In this document: positions 1-5,057 of the stretch, in pieces
Layout of the letters: every line of letters starts with the position of its first letter
Position numbering within the stretch: position 1 is the stretch's first letter
NCBI GenBank assembly: GCA_003158505.1
Contig: PMJK01000085.1
Span: 6,401-12,162, forward strand
Direction of reading: 5' to 3'
Origin: Holophagaceae bacterium
GTDB lineage: Bacteria; Acidobacteriota; Holophagae; Holophagales; Holophagaceae
DNA length: 5,762 bases
Position numbers and translations under genes: made by a program
Notes under the pieces: model-generated
Databases searched by the model: none
What the model saw: the letters and a program-made list of their open reading frames with translations, nothing else
Told to the model about the DNA's origin: nothing

Positions 1-1
1 C

Positions 2-421
2 GCCAGGGCTGCCGCCGACCGCGCTGCCGCCGAGGAAGCCGCCCGCAAGGCTGCCCAGGCCCAGAAGGAGACGATCCAGACTGCCGCCGCCAGGGTCCTC
101 GTGAACATCCACTTCGACTTCGACAAGGCCGAGATCAAGGAGAACGATCGCGCCATCCTCCAGGGCATCGCGGACTTCATGAAGGCCTTCCCTGTGGCCA
201 AGGTGGAGATTGCCGGCAACTGCGATGAGCGCGGCACCAACGAATACAACCTCGCCCTCGGCAACAAGCGCGCTGCCGCCGCCCTCGCCTACCTGAAGAC
301 CCTGGGCGTGGACGAGGCCCGCTTCACCACCATCAGCTATGGCAAGGAGAAACCCCTCTGCACCGAGGCCACGGAGGCCTGCTGGAGCCAGAATCGCCGC
401 GACGAGTTCAAGCTCAAGTAG
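2..421 (+). CDS. pal: Peptidoglycan-associated lipoprotein Pal, 3' part (5' end outside the window)
   Basis: Pal is an outer-membrane lipoprotein whose C-terminal OmpA-like domain binds the diaminopimelate stem of peptidoglycan and works with TolB and TolA during envelope constriction. The frame is open from base 2, so only the C-terminal ~139 residues are present; the signal peptide and lipobox lie to the left. The visible part starts with an Ala/Glu/Lys-rich, probably helical linker of about 30 residues. The OmpA_C domain follows, with IHFDFDKAEI, then CDERGTNEYNLALGNKRA (the peptidoglycan-binding loop and helix), ISYGKEKP, and QNRRDEF near the end. Two further cysteines (PLC and EACW) lie in the loop before QNRR. 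The GTG at 101 falls inside the conserved first strand and is not the true start. The gene stops at TAG 419-421 and is followed at once by a hairpin terminator. The family assignment is secure; paralogous OmpA-like proteins are the only alternative, and the neighbouring cpoB argues for Pal. Confidence 0.93.
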   Translation, partial: ARAAADRAAAEEAARKAAQAQKETIQTAAARVLVNIHFDFDKAEIKENDRAILQGIADFMKAFPVAKVEIAGNCDERGTNEYNLALGNKRAAAALAYLKTLGVDEARFTTISYGKEKPLCTEATEACWSQNRRDEFKLK

Positions 422-444
422 GAGACAGGAAGCCATATCGCGCG

Positions 445-475
445 AAGCGGGGGCAGCAGCCCCCGCTTTTCGTTT
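445..475 (+). terminator. Rho-independent terminator after pal
   Basis: A perfect 10-bp stem pairs AAGCGGGGGC (445-454) with GCCCCCGCTT (459-468) around the tetraloop AGCA. The stem runs into TTTT and then CGTTT (467-475), giving a mostly T tail on the plus strand. It lies 24 bases after the pal stop and 26 bases before the cpoB start, so it probably ends or attenuates transcripts from the tol-pal side. Confidence 0.85.
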
Positions 476-492
476 AGGATGTGGATAGTCAC

Positions 493-496
493 GGAG
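493..496 (+). promoter_or_regulatory. Shine-Dalgarno site deciding the cpoB start
   Basis: GGAG sits 5 bases before the ATG at 502. The upstream in-frame GTG at 481 has only AGGA one base away, and it would place seven polar residues before the hydrophobic signal sequence. The ATG at 502 is therefore the better start. Confidence 0.7.
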
Positions 497-501
497 TCCC
501 C

Positions 502-1215
502 ATGAGCGCCCGAATGATGATGCTTCCCGCCCTGGCTGCCCTGCTTACCATCGGCTGCGGATCTGAGGAAGAGCTCCGCCGCGTGGAGCAGGAAGTGGGT
601 GATCTCAAGCTGGAGGTCTTCAAGCTGCGTCAGGTGGTGGAGGACGGCAACAAAAAGGCCCTATCCGACCAGCAGGCCGCTGCCGAGGCCCGCACCCAGG
701 ACCGCCGCTTCCAGGCCGATCTTCAGGACAGCCTGCGGCAGGTGCAGGACACCACCCGCGCCCTGAACAACCGGCTCAACAGCCAGCAACCGAAGGTCGG
801 AAGCCGCCCAGCCACCGAGCCACAGCCCTCTACCGTGGCCGAGGATGAACGGGCCTTCAACGCCGCCGTCCTGGACTACAACCGCGGCAACTACCCCCTC
901 GCGGCCGAGGGCCTCGAGCTCTTCCTGAACACCTACCGCCAGAGCGCGAAACGGCCCGAGGCGCTGTTCTTCCTGGGCCTCTGTTACTACAACCAGCGCG
1001 CTTTCGACAAGGCCCAGTCCGCCTTCGACCGGATCATCAAGGATCACGCGGCCTCGCCCCAGTTCCTGCCCGCCAAGCTCAAGCGCGCCCAATGCCTGCT
1101 CAAGCAGGGCCTCAAGCCCGCCGCCGTGATTGCCTTCCGGGAACTGGTGGATGGATTTTCCGGCAGCGCCGAAGCTCGCACCGCCCAGCAGGAACTGAGC
1201 GATCTGGGACTCTGA
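502..1215 (+). CDS. cpoB: Tol-Pal-associated TPR protein CpoB/YbgF, predicted lipoprotein
   Basis: In E. coli CpoB (YbgF) is a periplasmic partner of TolA that coordinates peptidoglycan synthesis by PBP1B with outer-membrane constriction. This 237-residue protein has the family's architecture. A signal peptide comes first, with a hydrophobic core at about residues 5-17 (MMMLPALAALLTI) and a possible lipobox TIGC with Cys19. A charged, coiled-coil-like segment spans about 21-93, with heptad-style Leu/Val and many Glu/Lys/Gln. A Pro/Ser/Thr linker covers about 94-113. Three TPR-like helical pairs follow from about 118 to 230, with the signatures FNAAVLDYNRGNYPLAAEGL, ALFFLGLCYYNQRAFDKAQSAF and KLKRAQCLLKQG. 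The lipobox is imperfect (Thr at -3, Leu at -4), so a soluble periplasmic form cleaved by ordinary signal peptidase is possible; E. coli CpoB is soluble. The gene follows pal, the usual order, but a terminator separates them. The next gene starts one base after its stop. Confidence 0.85.
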   Translation: MSARMMMLPALAALLTIGCGSEEELRRVEQEVGDLKLEVFKLRQVVEDGNKKALSDQQAAAEARTQDRRFQADLQDSLRQVQDTTRALNNRLNSQQPKVGSRPATEPQPSTVAEDERAFNAAVLDYNRGNYPLAAEGLELFLNTYRQSAKRPEALFFLGLCYYNQRAFDKAQSAFDRIIKDHAASPQFLPAKLKRAQCLLKQGLKPAAVIAFRELVDGFSGSAEARTAQQELSDLGL

Positions 1216-1216
1216 A

Positions 1217-2197
1217 GTGGGGGCCGAAATCTGGCGCGTCCCCGTCCGTGTGGACTTCGCTGGCGGGACGCTGGACCTATGGCCCATCTACGCCATGATG
1301 GGCGGCTGTCTCACCGTGAACGCCGCCGTGGATCTGTGGATCAGCATCGAGATCGGGCGGAGCGGCCCGGGCCACCGGCTGGCGAGCCGGGATCTGGGGA
1401 TCGATCTGGCCTTCGAGTCGTGGCCGGCGGAGCCGCCTGTGGGGCTTTCGTGGGCATGGCGGGTCCTTTCGGTGTCGGGGAAGCCACCCTCCTTGGTGGT
1501 CATTCACAGCCCGGTGCCCCAGGGCTCGGGGCTCGGGGTTTCCTCCTGCCTGGGCGTCGGACTCCTAGGGGCGGGCCTCGGTGAGGAGGCCGGTGAAAGT
1601 CTTGCATCCAAAGTCCCAATTTTGCGGGACTTGGAAAGTATGGAGCTTCAAACTCCCACCGGCTGGCAGGACTACTATCCGGCCGCGCTGGGGGGGGCTC
1701 TGGCCCTGCACTGGGACGGCCCCGCCCCGCGCTGGGAGCGGCTGAAACCTCACCCCAGCCTGCTGGCGGATCTAGTGGTGTTCTACACAGGAAAGCCGCA
1801 CCACTCCGGCATGACGAACTGGGAGGCCTACAAGCGCTTCATCGAAGGTGACGCCCAGACGCGACAATCCCTGTTTGACATCCGGGAGATCGCCCGGGAC
1901 ATGGCCCAGGCACTGCCTTCCGACCCGGCAGCGGTGGCCGAACTGCTGGAGCGGGAGGGCCGGGCCAGGGTGAGGCTCTCCCCCGCCGTGGAGACCGATG
2001 CCATGCGAGCCGTGCGGGACCGTGGCCGCCGCGAGGGCTGGTATGCCGGCATGAAGCCCTGTGGCGCGGGCGGAGGCGGCTGCTGTCTGCTGGTGGTCAG
2101 GGACGGACGGCGGGAGGCCGCCGAGGAGGCACTGCGGGACATGAATCTGCCCGCGCTGGACCTCCGGATCACGCCGAAGGGGCTGCACAGGCTCTGA
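1217..2197 (+). CDS. GHMP-superfamily kinase, substrate unknown (sugar or heptose kinase-like)
   Basis: GHMP kinases phosphorylate small molecules such as galactose, fucose, heptose-7-phosphate, mevalonate or homoserine with ATP. The 326-residue protein carries the family's motifs. The N-terminal strand motif RVPVRVDFAGGTLDLWP is at 7-23. The Gly/Ser-rich ATP-binding motif 2, SPVPQGSGLGVSSCLGV, is at 98-114. TGWQDYYPAALGG at 148-160 has an Asp152 that may match the catalytic Asp of HddA/fucokinase-like members. The C-terminal motif 3, KPCGAGGGGCC, is at 280-290. The motif style (AGG-T-D near the start, QD, and GAGGGG) is closest to the D-glycero-D-manno-heptose-7-phosphate kinase and L-fucokinase branch rather than mevalonate or homoserine kinases; that is a judgement from motifs, not a search. 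The GTG start at 1217 lies one base after the cpoB TGA, with GGGA 7 bases upstream inside cpoB, so translational coupling is likely. No lipopolysaccharide or nucleotide-sugar gene is next to it. The 3' end overlaps mutY by 29 bases on the opposite strand. Confidence 0.82.
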   Translation: MGAEIWRVPVRVDFAGGTLDLWPIYAMMGGCLTVNAAVDLWISIEIGRSGPGHRLASRDLGIDLAFESWPAEPPVGLSWAWRVLSVSGKPPSLVVIHSPVPQGSGLGVSSCLGVGLLGAGLGEEAGESLASKVPILRDLESMELQTPTGWQDYYPAALGGALALHWDGPAPRWERLKPHPSLLADLVVFYTGKPHHSGMTNWEAYKRFIEGDAQTRQSLFDIREIARDMAQALPSDPAAVAELLEREGRARVRLSPAVETDAMRAVRDRGRREGWYAGMKPCGAGGGGCCLLVVRDGRREAAEEALRDMNLPALDLRITPKGLHRL

Positions 2198-3263
2198 TCA
2201 GCATTGCCCGTTCCGGCGCCTCCATCGGGACCTGGCCTAGAGTCTCCAGCAGGTCGCGGAGACGCTGGTCCCGTTTTCCCATGGGCAGCCCGCGGAGCTC
2301 CGTCCGGGGCACCCAGGCGAGTCCCTCTGCCAGTGCGAAGCGGAATTCCAGGTGAATGTGCAGGGGACTCACGGCCTCCCGTCGGTGGGTGTAAACCTGG
2401 GTCCAGCCGGGCCAAGCGGTGGTGTTGGGATGGGCATTGGGCTGTGGAATACAGGTTGTGGCCTCGAACGTGGGCCAGCGCCAGAGGCCTGCCAGCAGGC
2501 CCCCGGCGGCGGGTGGGTGCAGCAGGAAGTTATCCTCGGCTTCCAGGGCCAGCAGCCACAGGGAACTTTCTTTCGGCTTTCTCCGCTTCGCCACGGGGGG
2601 GATCTCGCTGGTACGTCCCGTGAGCTGAGCGGCGCAGCGACCGGACAACGGACAGACGGCGCAGGTCGGTGTGGGTGCGCAGATGGTGGCGCCGAGTTCC
2701 ATGAGCGCCTGGGTCATGCGGGAGGGACCATGGGCCTCAAGGGCTGGAAGGAGCCAAGTCCGTAGGCCCTTGGCGAGGGGTTTCGGATCCCCCTCGATCA
2801 GCAGCAGGCGCGCCAACACCCGGAAGGCATTGCCATCAAGGGCGGGCGTGGGCCACTGGAAGGCGATGGCGCCCACTGCGGCGGCGGTGTAGGGACCGAG
2901 GCCTGGCAATTCGGATAAACCCTCCAGGTCGCCGGGCCAACCTTCCGCTGCGATAGAGCCCGCGGCGGCCTTCAGGAAGCGCGCCCGACGGTAGTAGCCA
3001 AGGCCCTCCCAGGCCTTGTGGGCCGCGTCCTGATGGGCGTCCGCGAGAGCCCGAGGATCCGGGAACTCCTCCAGCCAGCGTGTGAAATACGGAATCACTG
3101 TGGTCACCTGGGTCTGCTGCAGCATCAACTCGGAAACCAGCACGGCGTAGGGATCAGGGTGCGGCGCATCTAGATCCGCTGCCCGCCAGGGCAGGTCCCG
3201 CCGCACCCGGTCGAACCAGGGAGAGAGGGGCGCGAGGAATTCCGGTGACGAGGGCCAGGACAT
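2169..3263 (-). CDS. mutY: A/G-specific adenine DNA glycosylase MutY
   Basis: MutY removes adenine mispaired with 8-oxoguanine, preventing G:C to T:A transversions. The 364-residue length fits the family. An N-terminal DLPWR stretch at 23-27 precedes the catalytic Glu45 in SELMLQQTQV (44-53). The helix-hairpin-helix is at about 117-131 (SELPGLGPYTAAAVG), followed by the catalytic Asp143 in LDGN. An iron-sulfur cysteine set follows at C195, C201, C204 and C210. The C-terminal NUDIX-like 8-oxoG recognition domain covers about 232-342, with LLAGLWRWP and QVYTHRR as landmarks. The LMLQQTQ signature and the C-terminal domain separate it from endonuclease III. The first cysteine spacing is C-X5-C, while the MutY/Nth pattern I know is C-X6-C-X2-C-X5-C; the nucleotide sequence reads cleanly through it. 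The ATG at 3263 gives the expected N-terminus but has no good Shine-Dalgarno site. It is the last gene of the minus-strand block and converges on the GHMP kinase. Confidence 0.95.
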   Translation of the reverse strand: MSWPSSPEFLAPLSPWFDRVRRDLPWRAADLDAPHPDPYAVLVSELMLQQTQVTTVIPYFTRWLEEFPDPRALADAHQDAAHKAWEGLGYYRRARFLKAAAGSIAAEGWPGDLEGLSELPGLGPYTAAAVGAIAFQWPTPALDGNAFRVLARLLLIEGDPKPLAKGLRTWLLPALEAHGPSRMTQALMELGATICAPTPTCAVCPLSGRCAAQLTGRTSEIPPVAKRRKPKESSLWLLALEAEDNFLLHPPAAGGLLAGLWRWPTFEATTCIPQPNAHPNTTAWPGWTQVYTHRREAVSPLHIHLEFRFALAEGLAWVPRTELRGLPMGKRDQRLRDLLETLGQVPMEAPERAMLIRACAAPSA

Positions 3264-3331
3264 GGAAATGAAGCTACCAGTTACTGCCGAGAGGAAGCAG
3301 AAGCCTGGCTTGGCCGGGATTCTGCGCGGGG

Positions 3332-3367
3332 ATCCGGGGGTGTTCGCGCAGCGTGGAACCCCCGGAT
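3332..3367. repeat. Inverted repeat between tRNA-Leu and mutY
   Basis: ATCCGGGGGT (3332-3341) and ACCCCCGGAT (3358-3367) form a perfect 10-bp stem around a 16-base loop. The loop contains its own small CGC/GCG pairing. No T tract follows on the minus strand (the next bases are C-rich), so it is not a standard terminator for the tRNA transcript. On the plus strand an AT-rich stretch follows, but no plus-strand gene ends here. It could be a second, rho-assisted stop, a leader structure of mutY, or a dispersed palindromic element. Confidence 0.6.
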
Positions 3368-3375
3368 TAATATTA

Positions 3376-3399
3376 AAAGAGCGCCTGGAGGCGCTCTTT
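3376..3399 (-). terminator. Rho-independent terminator after tRNA-Leu
   Basis: Read on the minus strand, AAAGAGCGCC pairs with GGCGCTCTTT over 10 bp around the loop TCCA, and the run continues as TTTTAATATT. It begins 6 bases after the encoded CCA end of the tRNA. The arms are A/T-rich at both bases, so it could also work weakly on the plus strand. It separates the secG/tRNA transcript from mutY. Confidence 0.85.
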
Positions 3400-3405
3400 C
3401 ATTCT

Positions 3406-3491
3406 TGGTGCCCGCGAGCAGACTCGAACTGCTACGGCTTGTGGCCACCACCCCCTCAAGATGGCGTGTCTACCAATTTCACCACGCGGGC
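3406..3491 (-). tRNA. tRNA-Leu, anticodon GAG
   Basis: An 86-base class II tRNA with the CCA end encoded (3406-3408). The acceptor stem pairs GCCCGCG with CGCGGGC. The D arm reads TGGTGAAATTGGTAGACA. The anticodon stem CCATC/GGTGG encloses the loop TTGAGGG, with anticodon GAG at 3455-3457, which reads CUC and CUU leucine codons. A long variable arm has the short stem TGGC/GCC(G), and the T arm pairs AGCAG with CTGCT around TTCGAGT. It lies 61 bases after the secG stop on the same strand, the arrangement known for secG-leuU in E. coli, whose leuU also has anticodon GAG. A terminator follows directly. Confidence 0.97.
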
Positions 3492-3505
3492 AACGTGGAA
3501 GGTCA

Positions 3506-3534
3506 AGTGTCGCTCAAAGCGCGGATGCGGTCAA
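3506..3534 (-). promoter_or_regulatory. Possible sigma-70-type promoter for tRNA-Leu
   Basis: On the minus strand a -35-like TTGACC (3534 to 3529, 5 of 6 to TTGACA) is followed after 17 bases by GACACT (3511 to 3506, 3 of 6 to TATAAT). A start about 7 bases further on would give a leader of roughly 8 bases before the mature tRNA, reasonable for a tRNA promoter. The -10 match is weak. A 5-bp hairpin (CGGTC/GACCG) overlaps the -35 box. The tRNA may instead be read through from secG. Confidence 0.35.
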
Positions 3535-3552
3535 TGACCGGTTTTGCGAAGC

Positions 3553-3906
3553 CTACTTCTTCGCGGGGACAGGCACCGCGGGCACTGAAACCGGCGCGGA
3601 CGCGGGGACGGGAACCATGGGCGCTGGGGCTGCGGCCCCGGGCTTGTCCTGGGTCTTCTCCAGCACGGAGCGATTCTGGCGGATGATCAGGACTTCGATG
3701 AACAACGTGGTGGCCAGGAATCCACCGGCCAGCCAGTAGGTGGTCTTGGACAGGAAGGGCGTAGCGCCCTGGGCGCCGAAGGCTGAATTGGCGCCGCCGC
3801 CACCGAAGGAAGCCCCGAGGCCGCCCTTGGTGCCGGGCTGCAGCAGGATCGTCCCGATGAGGAGGATGCCGAAAACGATGAGAAGCGTGAGGGCGAGGCC
3901 GTTCAT
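3553..3906 (-). CDS. secG: Preprotein translocase subunit SecG
   Basis: SecG is the small accessory membrane subunit of the SecYEG channel and helps SecA-driven protein export. The 117-residue product has two transmembrane helices at about 3-22 (LALTLLIVFGILLIGTILLQ) and 56-75. They are joined by the family's Gly-rich cytoplasmic loop, GGLGASFGGG at 28-37, then FGAQGATPFLSKTT. The C-terminal ~28 residues form a low-complexity Pro/Ala/Val tail (for example PVPASAPVSVPAVPVPAKK), longer than the minimal SecG core. The ATG at 3906 was chosen because GGAG lies 5 bases upstream and the helix starts directly after it; the other ATG at 3921 would only add MVGVS and would contain the ribosome site. 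It starts 37 bases after the aroF stop, on the same strand, so the two are probably co-transcribed. Confidence 0.93.
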   Translation of the reverse strand: MNGLALTLLIVFGILLIGTILLQPGTKGGLGASFGGGGANSAFGAQGATPFLSKTTYWLAGGFLATTLFIEVLIIRQNRSVLEKTQDKPGAAAPAPMVPVPASAPVSVPAVPVPAKK

Positions 3907-3911
3907 GGAAA

Positions 3912-3915
3912 CTCC
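3912..3915 (-). promoter_or_regulatory. Shine-Dalgarno site deciding the secG start
   Basis: GGAG on the minus strand is 5 bases before the ATG whose last base is 3904. It lies inside the five-residue extension that would result from the upstream ATG at 3921, so it supports the shorter SecG. Confidence 0.7.
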
Positions 3916-3943
3916 AACCATCTAGTCTGCCATGACCGGCTAG

Positions 3944-4975
3944 TTACATCCAGAGCCCAGTGAGGCTGGGGGCCTGGAGGGCGCGGTGAACAGCCCCGGC
4001 CTGTTCCACCAGGCGGATGAAATCCGAGGGCAGGAGGGCCTGGGGGCCGTCGCTGAGGGCTTTCTCGGGGTGGCAGTGGGTCTCAACCAGGAGGCCGTCT
4101 GCACCCGCGGCCACACCCGCCAATCCACAGGGTATCACCAGGTCGCGGCGCCCCGTGGCGTGGCTGGGGTCCACCATCACTGGCAAGTGGGTAAGGGCCT
4201 TGGCCGCGGGAACCACGCTGATGTCCAGGGTGTTGCGGGCGTGATCGGACCAGGTGCGGATGCCCCGCTCGCAGAGCACCACGTTGCGGTTGCCCTCGCC
4301 CAGCACGTACTCGGCGGCATAGAGCCACTCCTCCAGGGTGGCCGAGGGGCCACGCTTGAGCAGCACCGGCTTTTCGCAGCGGCCGGCCCGGCGCAGCAGG
4401 GCGAAATTCTGCATGTTGCGGGCGCCGATCTGCACCATGTCGGCGCTGTGCTCCACGGCATCGAAGGTCTCGACCTCCGTGGCCTCGGTGACGATGCCCA
4501 GATCGAACTCGGCACGGACTTCCTCAAGCAGGCACAAGCCTTCGGACCCCAGGCCCTGGAAGGAATAGGGGCTGGTGCGGGGCTTGTAGGCCCCCGCCCG
4601 CAGCAGCTTCACGCCGGCCTCGGCCACGTAGCGCGCTACGGTGAATATCTGTTCGCGGCTCTCCACCCCGCAGGGACCGCCCACCAGCGCCAGATCCGGT
4701 CCTCCGATCCTCACGCCGCGCACATCCACGATGGTCCGCCCCGCCACAGCATCGGCACTGGCCAGCTTGTAGGGGCTGGTGATGGGCACCACCCTGCGCA
4801 CGCCCGCCATGGGTTCGATGCGGTCGGCCTTCAGGACCTTGGATGCATTCGGCGCCACGATGCTCAGGGATTCCGGCGCCTGGTTCACCTGGCAGCGAAG
4901 GCCCGCGGCCTCCAGCAATGCCAGAACCTCCCTCACCTGGTCCGGCGTGGCTTGGGTTTCCATAAGGATGAGCAT
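3944..4975 (-). CDS. aroF: 3-deoxy-7-phosphoheptulonate (DAHP) synthase, type I-beta
   Basis: The enzyme condenses phosphoenolpyruvate with erythrose 4-phosphate to DAHP, the first step of aromatic amino acid synthesis. The 343-residue protein has an N-terminal ferredoxin-like regulatory domain (about 1-70, MLILMETQATPDQVREVLAL onward), then a KDO8P-synthase-like barrel. Motifs in order are GGPCGVES (99-106), KPRTSPYSFQG (131-141), QIGARNMQN (182-190), LLKRG (205-209), CERGIRT (235-241), DPSHATGRR (269-277) and ETHCHPEKALSDGPQ (298-312). The expected metal ligands are Cys102, His272, Glu298 and Asp309; as I recall, these are the same numbers as in the Thermotoga maritima enzyme, which supports the start. 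The start at 4975 has GAGG 7 bases upstream. A GTG at 5017 would add 14 residues (MSRSPIEWPSRGNP) with no counterpart in the family. The N-terminal domain suggests feedback control by an aromatic amino acid; which one is not visible. It heads the aroF-secG-tRNA group. Confidence 0.95.
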   Translation of the reverse strand: MLILMETQATPDQVREVLALLEAAGLRCQVNQAPESLSIVAPNASKVLKADRIEPMAGVRRVVPITSPYKLASADAVAGRTIVDVRGVRIGGPDLALVGGPCGVESREQIFTVARYVAEAGVKLLRAGAYKPRTSPYSFQGLGSEGLCLLEEVRAEFDLGIVTEATEVETFDAVEHSADMVQIGARNMQNFALLRRAGRCEKPVLLKRGPSATLEEWLYAAEYVLGEGNRNVVLCERGIRTWSDHARNTLDISVVPAAKALTHLPVMVDPSHATGRRDLVIPCGLAGVAAGADGLLVETHCHPEKALSDGPQALLPSDFIRLVEQAGAVHRALQAPSLTGLWM

Positions 4976-4982
4976 GGGGTTG

Positions 4983-4986
4983 CCTC
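4983..4986 (-). promoter_or_regulatory. Shine-Dalgarno site deciding the aroF start
   Basis: GAGG on the minus strand lies 7 bases before the ATG at 4975-4973. It supports that start over the GTG at 5017. Its last base in window order (4986) is also the first base of the left arm of the inverted repeat in this intergenic region. Confidence 0.6.
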
Positions 4987-5024
4987 GGGAAGGCCATTCT
5001 ATCGGGCTCCTGGACACCTTCCCG
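4986..5024. repeat. 8-bp inverted repeat in the aroF/lipoprotein divergent gap
   Basis: CGGGAAGG (4986-4993) and CCTTCCCG (5017-5024) are perfect reverse complements separated by 23 bases. The arms start 31 bases apart, about three helical turns. The repeat lies in the 82-base gap between the divergent aroF and lipoprotein starts. It could be an operator for a dimeric regulator or a chance palindrome in GC-rich DNA. Confidence 0.5.
4996..5001 (-). promoter_or_regulatory. Possible -10 element for aroF
   Basis: TAGAAT on the minus strand matches TATAAT at 5 of 6 positions and lies 20 bases before the aroF start codon. The hexamer 17 bases further upstream, CGGGAA, is not a -35 box. Transcription would begin close to the GAGG ribosome site, leaving a very short leader. 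It is weak evidence and would need a mapped 5' end. Confidence 0.25.
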
Positions 5025-5044
5025 CCCCCGGACGCACACTAGGC

Positions 5045-5051
5045 GGAGAGG
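5045..5051 (+). promoter_or_regulatory. Shine-Dalgarno site of the right-edge lipoprotein
   Basis: GGAGAGG lies 6 bases before the ATG at 5058, a strong ribosome site at good spacing. It supports translation of the open frame that follows. Confidence 0.7.
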
Positions 5052-5057
5052 TACCCC

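Noticed and set aside
481..501. GTG at 481 as the cpoB start
   Set aside because: No properly spaced ribosome site. It would put MDSHGVP before the signal peptide, while the ATG at 502 has GGAG at 5 bases.
661..1287. A 208-codon minus-strand open frame opposite cpoB
   Set aside because: It is antisense to a recognisable TPR protein, low in complexity (Gly/Leu/Val/Glu) and without a ribosome site or family features.
1611..1632. AAGTCCC/GGGACTT hairpin in an AT-richer patch inside the GHMP kinase
   Set aside because: It is a 7-bp stem with an 8-base loop inside continuous coding sequence, with no terminator tail and no break in the frame. It is probably chance.
1772..2415. Minus-strand open frames of 138 and 195 codons over the kinase/mutY junction
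   Set aside because: They overlap the conserved GHMP kinase and MutY coding regions in the wrong frames, and their composition (Arg/Pro/Ser-rich) is typical of shadow frames.
3262..3686. Plus-strand open frames of about 91-93 codons across the tRNA and the secG end
   Set aside because: They run through the complement of a complete tRNA, two hairpins and the secG 3' end, with no homology-like features.
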